Shown: positions 56,715-64,000 of the stretch, in pieces
Numbering within the stretch: position 1 is the first letter of the stretch
Layout of the letters: each line of letters starts with the position of its first letter
Assembly: GCA_900465665.1 (NCBI GenBank)
Contig: UBJO01000010.1
Span: forward strand, 1,550 to 65,549
DNA from: Hyphomicrobiales bacterium
GTDB taxonomy: Bacteria; Pseudomonadota; Alphaproteobacteria; Rhizobiales; Rhizobiaceae
Length of the DNA stretch: 64,000 nt
Reading direction: 5' to 3'
Translations under genes and position numbers: made by a program
Notes under the pieces: generated by a model
The model's database searches: none
The model's input: the letters and a program-made list of their open reading frames with translations, nothing else
Told to the model about the DNA's origin: nothing

Positions 56715-57068
56715 ATGGGCGATATCCAGAAGCTGACGATCGACGGGAAGAACTACGTCCTTCTGACTGAAGAAGACTATGAGGACTTGGTCGATGGATT
56801 GCAGGCCGACGCCATAATGGCGCGCGTTGCCGCCGGTGAGGAAACCTGGCCCTACGAATTCGTCAAGGAACTCACGGAAAGCGACAGCCGCATCCGCAGT
56901 TTTCGCAACTACCGTGGCATGACGATTTCCGAGCTTGCTATCGCCGCCGGGATTTCGCAGCCTTATCTCTCCGAAATCGAGACCGGCAAGAAGACGGGCT
57001 CCGTCGATGTGCTGAAGCGCATCGCGTCGGCCCTGAATGTCGATCTCGACGATCTCGTTGTCGGCTGA
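56715..57068 (+). CDS. XRE-family antitoxin
   Basis: The 117-residue protein has an N-terminal toxin-binding part (LTIDGKNYVLLTEEDYEDLV) and a C-terminal Cro/C1 helix-turn-helix (MTISELAIAAGISQPYLSEI; VDVLKRIASALNVDLDDLV). It neutralises the RelE-like toxin and represses the pair. The order toxin-antitoxin with an XRE antitoxin is the HigBA arrangement. It converges on betB with seven bases between the stop codons. Confidence 0.92.
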   Translation: MGDIQKLTIDGKNYVLLTEEDYEDLVDGLQADAIMARVAAGEETWPYEFVKELTESDSRIRSFRNYRGMTISELAIAAGISQPYLSEIETGKKTGSVDVLKRIASALNVDLDDLVVG

Positions 57069-57075
57069 GTTCATA

Positions 57076-58539
57076 TCAATAAGGCGCCTGAACCGGCCCC
57101 ATGCCGACATAAACCGTCTTCAGCTCGGAATAGTGCTCCAGCGCGGCAATCGAGTTCTCGCGGCCGAAGCCGGATTGCTTGGAGCCGCCGAAGGGGATTT
57201 CGACCGGGCAGAGGTTGTAGGTGTTGATCCACAGCGTACCCGCTTCGAGAAGGTCGACCACCCGGTGAGCGCGGCTCATGTCTGAGGTGAAAACACCCGC
57301 CGCCAGGCCGAATTCGGTAGCGTTGCCGCGCGCGATGACTTCCGCCTCGTCCTCGAAATCGAGCACGCACATGACGGGGCCGAAGATCTCCTCGCGGGCG
57401 ATCGTCATCTCGTCGGTCACGTCCGAAAACACCGTCGGCTGCACGTAGTAGCCTTCACCCGAGACGTTGTTCGGAATGCCGCCGCCGACCACAAGCGTCG
57501 CGCCCTCGGCCTTGCCCTTCTCGATGTATTCGAGAACCTTCTCGCGCTGCGCCCAGGAGACCATCGGGCCGATCTGCGTCGCCTCGTTCATGGGGTCGCC
57601 GATTACCATCGCCTCGGTGCGCGCCTTCAGCCGCTTCAGGAACTCGCTCTTGATATCCTTCTGCACGAAGACGCGGGTGCCGTTGGAGCAGACCTGGCCG
57701 GTCGAATAGAAATTGCCGAGCATGGCGCCGCCCACCGCGCTGTCGATATCGGCGTCGTCGAAGACGATCAGCGGCGATTTCCCGCCGAGCTCCATCGTCA
57801 CATGCTTGAGATTGCCGGCAGCCGCCGCCGCCACCTTGCGGCCCGTCGGCACCGAACCGGTCAGCGAGACCTTGGCGACATCGGGATGGTTGACCAGTAG
57901 CGGGCCGGTGTCGCGGTCGCCCTGGATGACGTTGAAGAGCCCCTTGGGCAGGCCCGCCTCGATCAGGATCTCGGCGATCTTCAGTGCGCCGAGCGGCGTG
58001 TTTTCCGAGGGCTTGAAGATCATGGCGTTACCTGCGGCAAGCGCCGGTGCTGCCTTCCAGCAGGCGATCTGCTGCGGATAGTTCCAGGCCCCGATGCCGA
58101 CGCAAACGCCGAGCGGCACGCGCTTGGTATAGGCGAAATCGCCGCCGAGCGGGATGTAGGAGCCGTTGAGGGCCGCCGCGATCACGCCGCCGAAGAACTC
58201 GAAGCTGTCGGCGCCCGAGGTCGGGTCGGCGACGATGGTTTCCTGGATCGGTTTGCCGGTGTCGAGCGTTTCGAGCTCGGAGAGTTCGCGGTTGCGCTCG
58301 CGCATGATGTCGGCGGCCCGCTTCAGGATACGGCCGCGCGCCGTCGGGCTCATCGCCGCCCATTCCGGCTGCGCGCGCTTGGCAGCGGCGATCGCCTTTT
58401 CGACGATGGCGGGCGTGGCGGCGTAAAGCCGCGCGATGATCTCGCCGGTTGCCGGATAAAGGCTTTCGATCACGGTGCCGGCATCGTCCTCGACATACTC
58501 GCCATCGATGAAGTGCGATGCTGTAGGCTGGGCTCTCAT
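57076..58539 (-). CDS. betB: Betaine aldehyde dehydrogenase
   Basis: The 487-residue NAD(P)-dependent aldehyde dehydrogenase oxidises betaine aldehyde to the osmoprotectant glycine betaine. It has the glutamate motif [12 protein letters not shown] near residue 245 and the catalytic cysteine in [12 protein letters not shown] near residue 280. It follows betI by 55 bp and is probably cotranscribed with it. The downstream betA is cut off by an inserted toxin-antitoxin pair. Confidence 0.96.
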   Translation of the reverse strand: MRAQPTASHFIDGEYVEDDAGTVIESLYPATGEIIARLYAATPAIVEKAIAAAKRAQPEWAAMSPTARGRILKRAADIMRERNRELSELETLDTGKPIQETIVADPTSGADSFEFFGGVIAAALNGSYIPLGGDFAYTKRVPLGVCVGIGAWNYPQQIACWKAAPALAAGNAMIFKPSENTPLGALKIAEILIEAGLPKGLFNVIQGDRDTGPLLVNHPDVAKVSLTGSVPTGRKVAAAAAGNLKHVTMELGGKSPLIVFDDADIDSAVGGAMLGNFYSTGQVCSNGTRVFVQKDIKSEFLKRLKARTEAMVIGDPMNEATQIGPMVSWAQREKVLEYIEKGKAEGATLVVGGGIPNNVSGEGYYVQPTVFSDVTDEMTIAREEIFGPVMCVLDFEDEAEVIARGNATEFGLAAGVFTSDMSRAHRVVDLLEAGTLWINTYNLCPVEIPFGGSKQSGFGRENSIAALEHYSELKTVYVGMGPVQAPY

Positions 58540-58594
58540 GGGTCTATCCTTTTAGCGGTTGGCTGCGGCAAAGTGGGGGAGGGCATCGATGCGG

Positions 58595-59182
58595 TCATCG
58601 CGCCGTCCCTCTTAGCTGTATCGTCACATAATCCTCCGTCAGCGCGATCGACGCCTCGGCGCCAACACGCGTCGAGCCGAGACTCTGGCGGATGTAGAGC
58701 CCGTCGATCATCGCGGCCACGCCTTCGGCGATATGTTCCGCGACATCGGCTGGGCAGAGCGGCTTCAGATTGGCGACGAGGTTGGAGCGCAGGCGCCTCG
58801 AATAGATGACGAGGAAGCGGCGCGTCTCTTCCGAGCGCTGCGCCTCGGCGTAGAAGGCAAGCCAGGCGGCGATCGTCTGCGGCGCGAACTGGTCGGCGTG
58901 GAAACTGACGCTGATCACCGCCGAAAGCCGCGCGCGCGGCGTGGGGGCTGCCTTCAGCGCCGTCACCGCGTCGTCGCGCAACTGCTTTAGAAGCGAGCGG
59001 ATCGTCTCGATCAGCAGCTGCTCCTTGCTGCCGAAATAGTGGTGCGCGAGCGCCGGTGAAACGCCGGCCTGCTTGGCGATTTCGGACATGGTGACGCTGA
59101 GCGAGCCGTGATCCCCGATCACGCGCAGCGCTGCATCGACGAGCGCCTTGCGGCGCATCGGTTCCATTCCGACTTTCGGCAC
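58595..59182 (-). CDS. betI: TetR-family regulator BetI
   Basis: The 195-residue repressor starts with GTG (MPKVGMEPMRRKALVDAAL when translated), with AGGAGA at ideal spacing. That start and length match BetI. The TetR helix-turn-helix is LSVTMSEIAKQAGVSPALAH, with HHYFGSKEQLL as its C-cap. It represses betIBA in the absence of choline. A perfect inverted repeat operator lies just upstream at 59215-59234. It is the first gene of the leftward bet operon. Confidence 0.95.
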   Translation of the reverse strand: MPKVGMEPMRRKALVDAALRVIGDHGSLSVTMSEIAKQAGVSPALAHHYFGSKEQLLIETIRSLLKQLRDDAVTALKAAPTPRARLSAVISVSFHADQFAPQTIAAWLAFYAEAQRSEETRRFLVIYSRRLRSNLVANLKPLCPADVAEHIAEGVAAMIDGLYIRQSLGSTRVGAEASIALTEDYVTIQLRGTAR

Positions 59183-59214
59183 GGTCTTTCTCCTGCAATG
59201 CGGCCAGCATAATT

Positions 59215-59234
59215 TTGATTGACTGATCAATCAA
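59215..59234. promoter_or_regulatory. BetI operator
   Basis: TTGATTGACTGATCAATCAA is an exact inverted repeat (TTGATTGA / TCAATCAA) around four bases. It lies 33 bp before the betI start. The half-site resembles the BetI site of E. coli. Choline binding to BetI would release it. Confidence 0.75.
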
Positions 59235-59320
59235 TAAAAATCTGATCGCCTTTTCCGTAAGATATCTCTTTCCATCCGCTGTTTCTGCGCCATACTCAAT
59301 GAACAACCGGGAGGTGCATG

Positions 59321-59872
59321 ATGACAGATATGTCCAATGAAATGCCTTCGTCCTCCGCGCTGCGGTCGAAATGGGTCTGGTTCGTCGTCCTCGGCGCGCT
59401 GCTGATCGTCTTCGGCGCCATCGCCGCCGCAAACGTCTTTCTCGCAACCGTCGTATCCGTCTATTATGTCGGCTTGCTCATGCTCGTCGGCGGCATCGTC
59501 TATCTCGCCCATGCCTTTCAGGTGCGCGAGTGGGAGCAGTTGCTCTTCTGGGCGCTGAGCGGTGTGCTCTATGTGCTGGCCGGCGTCTTCGCCTTCATGA
59601 ATCCCATTCTGGCATCGGCGGCGCTCACGTTGTTTCTGGCCATGGCCTTGCTGGTGGCGGGCATCTTCCGCGTCTTCGTCGGCTGGCGCATGCGCCCGTC
59701 GAGGGGCTGGGGCTGGGTGCTCTTGAGCGGCCTGATCACGGCGCTCGCGGGCTTCGTCATCGTGCTCGGCTGGCCGGTCAACAGCCTGTGGATCCTCGGC
59801 CTCTTCCTCGCCTGCGACCTCCTCCTGCAGGGCTGGTCGATGCTCGCATTCGGCCTCGCCATCCGCCGCTGA
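59321..59872 (+). CDS. HdeD family (DUF308) membrane protein
   Basis: The 183-residue protein has six membrane helices in three hairpins (VWFVVLGALLIVFGAIAAA; VGLLMLVGGIVYLAHAF; LSGLITALAGFVIVLGWPV), the pattern of the acid-resistance protein HdeD. The function of most family members is not known in detail. GGGAGG precedes two consecutive ATG codons; 59321 gives better spacing than 59318. It is divergent from betI and shares that regulatory region. Confidence 0.88.
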   Translation: MTDMSNEMPSSSALRSKWVWFVVLGALLIVFGAIAAANVFLATVVSVYYVGLLMLVGGIVYLAHAFQVREWEQLLFWALSGVLYVLAGVFAFMNPILASAALTLFLAMALLVAGIFRVFVGWRMRPSRGWGWVLLSGLITALAGFVIVLGWPVNSLWILGLFLACDLLLQGWSMLAFGLAIRR

Positions 59873-60108
59873 TTGTGCCCGCTATTCACAGCCTGTTCAT
59901 CACGCACTGTTTCTTTTTTGACAAGAATGTGAGTGAAGACTAAAATTAACCTCATGGCAGAGGTCGCAAACGTGTGAAAGCGACGCTGCTGAAAGCCCAG
60001 CACCCGCGACCGGAAGGGCGGCCGACGCGAGTGTGTATCCGTTCCTCGAGAGGGCAGGTGTCTGCCCGACGAGGCGATGGGAGACCACGAGGCAATGGGA
60101 GTGATGTC

Positions 60109-60336
60109 ATGCCGATGGTAACCGTTTCCATCTCTCCGCTGCAGGCGGCCGATATCCGCGCGGCGATCGACGATGGCACTTATGTTTCCAGCAGCGAGGT
60201 GGTGCGTGAAGCGCTCCGGCTGTGGGATGCCGCCCGCAAGGTCGATGGCCTGCCGAAAGCGCGCGATTGCGCCCCCGCCGATGCCAGATGCGTCGCTGAA
60301 ATGTTCGCCGACCACGAGCATCGCCGCACCGCCTGA
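60109..60336 (+). CDS. Orphan ParD-like antitoxin
   Basis: The 75-residue protein has the ParD ribbon-helix-helix (VTVSISPLQAADIRAAIDDG; SSSEVVREALRLWDAA). Its C-terminal part is shorter and differs from the usual toxin-binding tail (PADARCVAEMFADHEHRRTA). No ParE or RelE frame follows before the next gene. It may be a solitary repressor or the remnant of a toxin-antitoxin locus. Confidence 0.78.
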   Translation: MPMVTVSISPLQAADIRAAIDDGTYVSSSEVVREALRLWDAARKVDGLPKARDCAPADARCVAEMFADHEHRRTA

Positions 60337-60502
60337 AGGTCGGCCGATATATGACCGCCGCCCGATGCGGCGGTTGCTGCATGCACTTGATAAAACGCCA
60401 GTTTTCACAAAACCTTCACATTGGCGAAAGTGTTCGTTGACGCTTCGCCTCTAGTCTCCGGGCGAAAAATAATAATATGAATGCCGTATAGTGGAGAATG
60501 GC

Positions 60503-62308
60503 ATGTCGTTGGCTGCCACCGTAGAGCCCGCCCTTATTCGTCGCTACACCAGCGATCAAATCATTACTCTCGCCAAACTTGTTATCGAAAACGCCTTCCA
60601 GCCGATCGTCGAAGCCAGCACCGGTGTTGCCTTCGGCTATGAATCGCTGATGCGCGGCCAGGAGCGCCTGGGCTTCAATTCGCCGCTGGAAATTCTGGAC
60701 GAGGCCCAGCGCGGCGATCAGCTGCTGCAGCTCGAGCAGATGGTGGCGAGCCGCGCACTCGCCAAGTTCGCGTCGCTGCCGAATTTCGCCACCGCGACGC
60801 TGTTCCTCAATCTCGATGTTCGCCTCATTCCGCATGGCGAGCAGCTGGTGGAAAACCTGCTGCAGCATCTGAAGCTCGCCAATATCCCGCCATCCTCGAT
60901 CTGCTTCGAATTCTCCGAGCGCTTCGACAACACCTCGGTTCCCGAATTCGCCGCATTGGTTTCGTTGCTTCGCAAGCGCGGCTTCAAGCTGGCGATCGAC
61001 GATTTCGGCGTTGGCCATGGCGAGATGAAGCTGCTCTGCGATCATCCGGTGGACTACCTGAAGATCGACCGCTACTTCATCGCCGATATCGATGGCAGCC
61101 CGCGCAAGCGCCACCTGTTGAAGAACATCGTCCACATCGCCCATGTGCTTGGCACCCGCGTGATTGCCGAGGGCATCGAGACCGAAGCCGAGTTCATCAC
61201 CTGCCGCGAGTATGGCGTCGATCTCGTGCAGGGCTGGTTCATCTCGCGCCCGACCACGCATGTCTCCGAGCTGGTGCCTTCATTTCCGCATCTGCAGGAA
61301 CTCGGCAAGAGCAAGCGCAACAACCAGTCGCTCGACGAAATCCTCATCCGCAAGCAGATCGAAGTGCTGCCGACGGTCTATGAAAACGACACGATCGACA
61401 GCGTCTTCGAGGTCTTCCGCCGCCATCCGCAGAATGCCTTCTTCCCGGTTCTGAACGCCAATGGCGAGCCGCGCGGTATCCTGCATGAGCGCCATCTCAA
61501 GGAATATATCTACCACCCGTTCGGCCGCGATCTGCTGAAGAACAAGATGTATGAGCGCACCATCTCGCACTTCGTCGAAATGGCGCCGATCGTTGGCCTC
61601 GATTCCGATGCCGAGCAGCTGATGACCATCTTCGCCAACATGGAAGGCGCCAACTGTCTGCTGTTGACGGAAAACATGCGCTATGCCGGCGTCGTCTCGG
61701 CCGCCTCGCTCATCAAGGTGATGAACGAGAAAAAGCTCAAGACCGCGCAGGACCAGAACCCGCTGACCGGCATTCCCGGCAACCACGCCATCCGCGATTT
61801 CATGCGCGAGGCGAGCCGCGACAGCGACGAGACGCGGCACTTCTGCTATTGTGACTTCGACAACTTCAAGCCCTTCAACGATGCCTATGGCTTCCACCTC
61901 GGCGACCACGCGATCTCGCTCTTCGCAGCCCTGATGCGGCGCTACTTCTTCGCCGAGCGCCACTTCCTCGGCCATGTCGGCGGCGATGATTTCTTCATCG
62001 GCGTGCAGGGCTGGACCAAGGAGGAGCTGACGGAAATTCTCGATCGGCTGATCGGCGATTTCCATGACGATGCGCAGGATCTCTATTCCGATATCGATCG
62101 CGCCGCCGGCCGCATCCGCGGCCACGACCGCGCCGGCGTCGAAGCCTTCTTCCCGCTGATGCGCTGCTCGATCGGCGTTCTGGAGCTTCCCAAGGGTCTC
62201 GTCATCGACGACATCAGCCGCGTCTCCGCCGCCATCGCCCACATCAAGGCATTGGCGAAGGAAAGCGCGGAAGGCCTGATCTTCCATCGGCTGGGCGAGG
62301 CGAATTGA
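60503..62308 (+). CDS. EAL-CBS-GGDEF protein, c-di-GMP signalling
   Basis: The 601-residue cytosolic protein has an EAL domain first (YESLMRG near residue 46, FEFSERF, IDDFGVGHGEM near 165, EGIETEAEF), then a CBS pair (about 285-400) and a C-terminal GGDEF domain. The EAL motif reads ESL and the DDFG region lacks the usual TGYSS, while GGDEF reads GGDDF (near 492). Activities are uncertain, and the protein may act as an effector or one-way enzyme. CBS domains could sense adenosine nucleotides. ATG 60503 has GTGGAGAA upstream. Confidence 0.88.
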   Translation: MSLAATVEPALIRRYTSDQIITLAKLVIENAFQPIVEASTGVAFGYESLMRGQERLGFNSPLEILDEAQRGDQLLQLEQMVASRALAKFASLPNFATATLFLNLDVRLIPHGEQLVENLLQHLKLANIPPSSICFEFSERFDNTSVPEFAALVSLLRKRGFKLAIDDFGVGHGEMKLLCDHPVDYLKIDRYFIADIDGSPRKRHLLKNIVHIAHVLGTRVIAEGIETEAEFITCREYGVDLVQGWFISRPTTHVSELVPSFPHLQELGKSKRNNQSLDEILIRKQIEVLPTVYENDTIDSVFEVFRRHPQNAFFPVLNANGEPRGILHERHLKEYIYHPFGRDLLKNKMYERTISHFVEMAPIVGLDSDAEQLMTIFANMEGANCLLLTENMRYAGVVSAASLIKVMNEKKLKTAQDQNPLTGIPGNHAIRDFMREASRDSDETRHFCYCDFDNFKPFNDAYGFHLGDHAISLFAALMRRYFFAERHFLGHVGGDDFFIGVQGWTKEELTEILDRLIGDFHDDAQDLYSDIDRAAGRIRGHDRAGVEAFFPLMRCSIGVLELPKGLVIDDISRVSAAIAHIKALAKESAEGLIFHRLGEAN

Positions 62309-62383
62309 CGCTACGGCGTTTCCGCCCTTCTCAACGCGGCGGGGCTGAACTATCTCACTGCTATCCGAATGAGGAGACCGGTG

Positions 62384-63379
62384 ATGTCTTTGCCTGCGCT
62401 TATGCGTTTTGTCGATTTGCCCCGCTTCGGCGCCCCTGACGTGATGACCATTTCGAGCGGGCCGCTGCCCGTGGCGGGCGACGGGCAGATCCTCGTGCGC
62501 ACCCAGGCGATCGGCGTCAACCGTCCCGATGTCGCGCAGCGCCAGGGCACCTATCCGCCGCCTGCGATTTCAAGCCCGATCCTCGGCCTTGAAATCGCAG
62601 GCGAAGTGGTCGCGATCGGCCCCGGCGTCAGCGGCTATACAGTCGGCGACAAGGTCTGCGGACTCACCAACGGCGGCGCCTATGCCGAATATTGCCTCAT
62701 TCCATCAGGCCAGGCACTGCGCTTCCCCAAAGGCTACGATGCGGTCCAGGCGGCGGCACTCCCGGAAAACTACTTCACCGTCTGGGCCAACATGTTCCAG
62801 ATGGCGGGCCTCACCGAAGGTGAGAAGGTGCTCATCCACGGTGGCACGAGCGGCATCGGCACGACCGCGATCCAGCTTGCCCGCGCCTTCGGCGCCGAGG
62901 TCTACGCGACTGCGGGCTCTCAGGAAAAATGCGACGCCTGCGTCAAGCTCGGCGCGAAGCGCGCGATCAACTACAAGACCGAGGATTTCGCCGAGGTGAT
63001 CAAGGCCGAAACCGGCCAGGGCGTCGACATCATCCTCGATATGATCGGCGCTGCCTATCTGGAAAAGAACCTCGCCTCGCTGGCGAAGGACGGCTGCCTC
63101 TCGATCATCGCCTTCCTCGGCGGCGCGGTTGCCGAAACCGCCAACCTCGCGCCGATCATGGTCAAGCGGCTGACGGTAACGGGCTCCACGCTGCGCCCGC
63201 GCACGCCGGAAGAAAAGCGCGCCATCCGCGACGATCTCCTGTCGCAGGTCTGGCCGCTGCTCGACGAGGGCAAGCTTGCCCCCGTGATCCACAAGACATT
63301 CGCTTTCGAGGATGTCGTCGAAGCCCACAAGCTGATGGAATCGAGCAGCCATATCGGCAAGATCATGCTGCGCGTCTGA
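62384..63379 (+). CDS. NAD(P)H quinone oxidoreductase, PIG3/zeta-crystallin family
   Basis: The 331-residue medium-chain reductase lacks the zinc ligands of alcohol dehydrogenases. It has the nucleotide-binding motif [19 protein letters not shown] near residue 150 and the family pattern [16 protein letters not shown] near 50. Members reduce quinones or other enones with NADPH and guard against oxidative stress. GAGGAG precedes ATG 62384. It converges on the MFS gene with three bases between stop codons. Confidence 0.93.
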   Translation: MSLPALMRFVDLPRFGAPDVMTISSGPLPVAGDGQILVRTQAIGVNRPDVAQRQGTYPPPAISSPILGLEIAGEVVAIGPGVSGYTVGDKVCGLTNGGAYAEYCLIPSGQALRFPKGYDAVQAAALPENYFTVWANMFQMAGLTEGEKVLIHGGTSGIGTTAIQLARAFGAEVYATAGSQEKCDACVKLGAKRAINYKTEDFAEVIKAETGQGVDIILDMIGAAYLEKNLASLAKDGCLSIIAFLGGAVAETANLAPIMVKRLTVTGSTLRPRTPEEKRAIRDDLLSQVWPLLDEGKLAPVIHKTFAFEDVVEAHKLMESSSHIGKIMLRV

Positions 63380-63382
63380 CGA

Positions 63383-64000
63383 TCACGCCGCTGCCGTCGC
63401 TTGCGTCTCGTTGCCGGACTTCCGGATCGACAGCGAGATCACGATCGTCACGATCCCCGGCAGCGCCATCAGCACGAACAGCCAATGCGCCGCGGATATG
63501 CCCCCAGTAACGCCGCCCGGCGCAAGCAGGCCGGTGCTGTTGACGATGACGCCCGCGAAAGCTGCGCCGAATGCGCTTCCGAGCGATTGGACGGTGGTGA
63601 TCGCCGCCGAGGCCTTGTCCTGCTCCGATGTCGCGACAAGCCGCAGCACCTTGGTCACCAGATGCGCCCAGCCGAGCCCGACCCCGAACCCCATGAGGAA
63701 CATGAAGACGACGGCCGGCGCGAGCAGCGCGATGCTGCCTGCCTGGTTGTCGCGTGCCAGGAAGATCGCCAGCGCCGCGACCGCAACAGTCTCGATCACG
63801 CAGCCGATAACGATCGCGCGGCCGGCGCGGCGGCCGGAGAACGAGGCGCTGAGGAACGCGGCCACCGTCCAGCCGAGCGCGACGAGCGCCGTGAGATATC
63901 CCGATTCCAGTGGGCTGACGCTGTGCAGGGATTGCAGGAAATACGGGATGTAGATGTCGCTGGTCAGCACCAGGATCAGCAGGAACATCATCAGGTAGAC
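63383..64000 (-). CDS. MFS transporter, C-terminal part (runs off the window)
   Basis: The visible part is about 205 residues and contains six membrane segments of the second half of a major facilitator of the DHA2/14-TMS drug-exporter type. Examples are FLLILVLTSDIYIPYFLQSL, LVALGWTVAAFLSASFSG and LMGFGVGLGWAHLVTKVL. The start lies beyond position 64000. The protein probably exports a drug or metabolite; the substrate is unknown. Confidence 0.88.
   Translation of the reverse strand, partial: VYLMMFLLILVLTSDIYIPYFLQSLHSVSPLESGYLTALVALGWTVAAFLSASFSGRRAGRAIVIGCVIETVAVAALAIFLARDNQAGSIALLAPAVVFMFLMGFGVGLGWAHLVTKVLRLVATSEQDKASAAITTVQSLGSAFGAAFAGVIVNSTGLLAPGGVTGGISAAHWLFVLMALPGIVTIVISLSIRKSGNETQATAAA

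Overview
This is 64 kb of chromosomal DNA from an alphaproteobacterium of the Rhizobiaceae, most likely Rhizobium in the leguminosarum/etli sense. The evidence is the high GC content, a CcrM (GANTC) methyltransferase, a BioR-BioY pair with TTATAGATAA-type boxes, betI/betB/betA genes, rhizobial intergenic mosaic repeats (RIME-like), and GGAAC-N16-CGTT promoters of the EcfG general stress response. I see no rRNA, phage, insertion sequence or CRISPR array. The first 18 bases are all G and look like a contig-end or assembly artefact.

Layout. 0-10 kb: an AEC carrier, a LysR regulator, a VOC protein, a RIME-rich 0.9 kb stretch with a structured block of unknown nature, formaldehyde dehydrogenase, a zinc ABC transporter (aztABC type) led by an unlisted 41-codon membrane ORF and a Zur-like palindrome, a Prx5 peroxiredoxin and a DsbD-N-like protein. 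10-20 kb: YqgE, a CsbD stress protein behind a perfect EcfG promoter, a zinc-ribbon peptidase, then a leftward run thrC / M16 peptidase / GNAT / GGDEF-EAL protein, and a lipoprotein. 20-31 kb: HAD phosphatase, bioR-bioY with two BioR boxes, an ArsR regulator facing a NIPSNAP/monooxygenase pair, a nitrilase-family hydrolase, a solitary MNT nucleotidyltransferase, ccrM, a stress-type membrane operon with a 25-aa peptide, mutY-HAD-NTF2, a DUF721 (DciA-like) gene, an orphan antitoxin-like ORF and a DsbA. 31-43 kb: smc, ppdK, several small envelope or unknown proteins, MBL hydrolase plus cupin, tRNA-Gln(TTG) and tRNA-Pro(CGG). 43-53 kb: a large exported polysaccharide-deacetylase-like protein, (S)-ureidoglycine aminohydrolase, GNAT, a frameshifted EamA transporter, cysH-cysD-cysN with a divergent Rrf2 regulator, and a ClC exchanger. 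54-64 kb: the choline-to-glycine-betaine genes betI-betB and betA, split by a RelE/XRE toxin-antitoxin pair and followed by a VapBC pair; then HdeD-like protein, an orphan ParD-like antitoxin, an EAL-CBS-GGDEF protein, a quinone oxidoreductase and the C-terminal part of an MFS transporter that runs off the window.

How the parts work together. Sulfate assimilation (cysHDN), zinc uptake, biotin uptake, osmoprotectant synthesis and a small general-stress regulon (three GGAAC-type promoters, each before a small protein) are the recognisable physiological units. Core chromosome maintenance (ccrM, mutY, DciA-like, smc) lies in a block of housekeeping genes. The most unusual observations are the tiny membrane ORF translationally coupled to aztA, the three EcfG promoters, the TA modules lodged around betA, the structured block at 2.83-3.26 kb, and the tandem hairpins before ppdK. 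I did not find a clear, wholly new multi-gene system.
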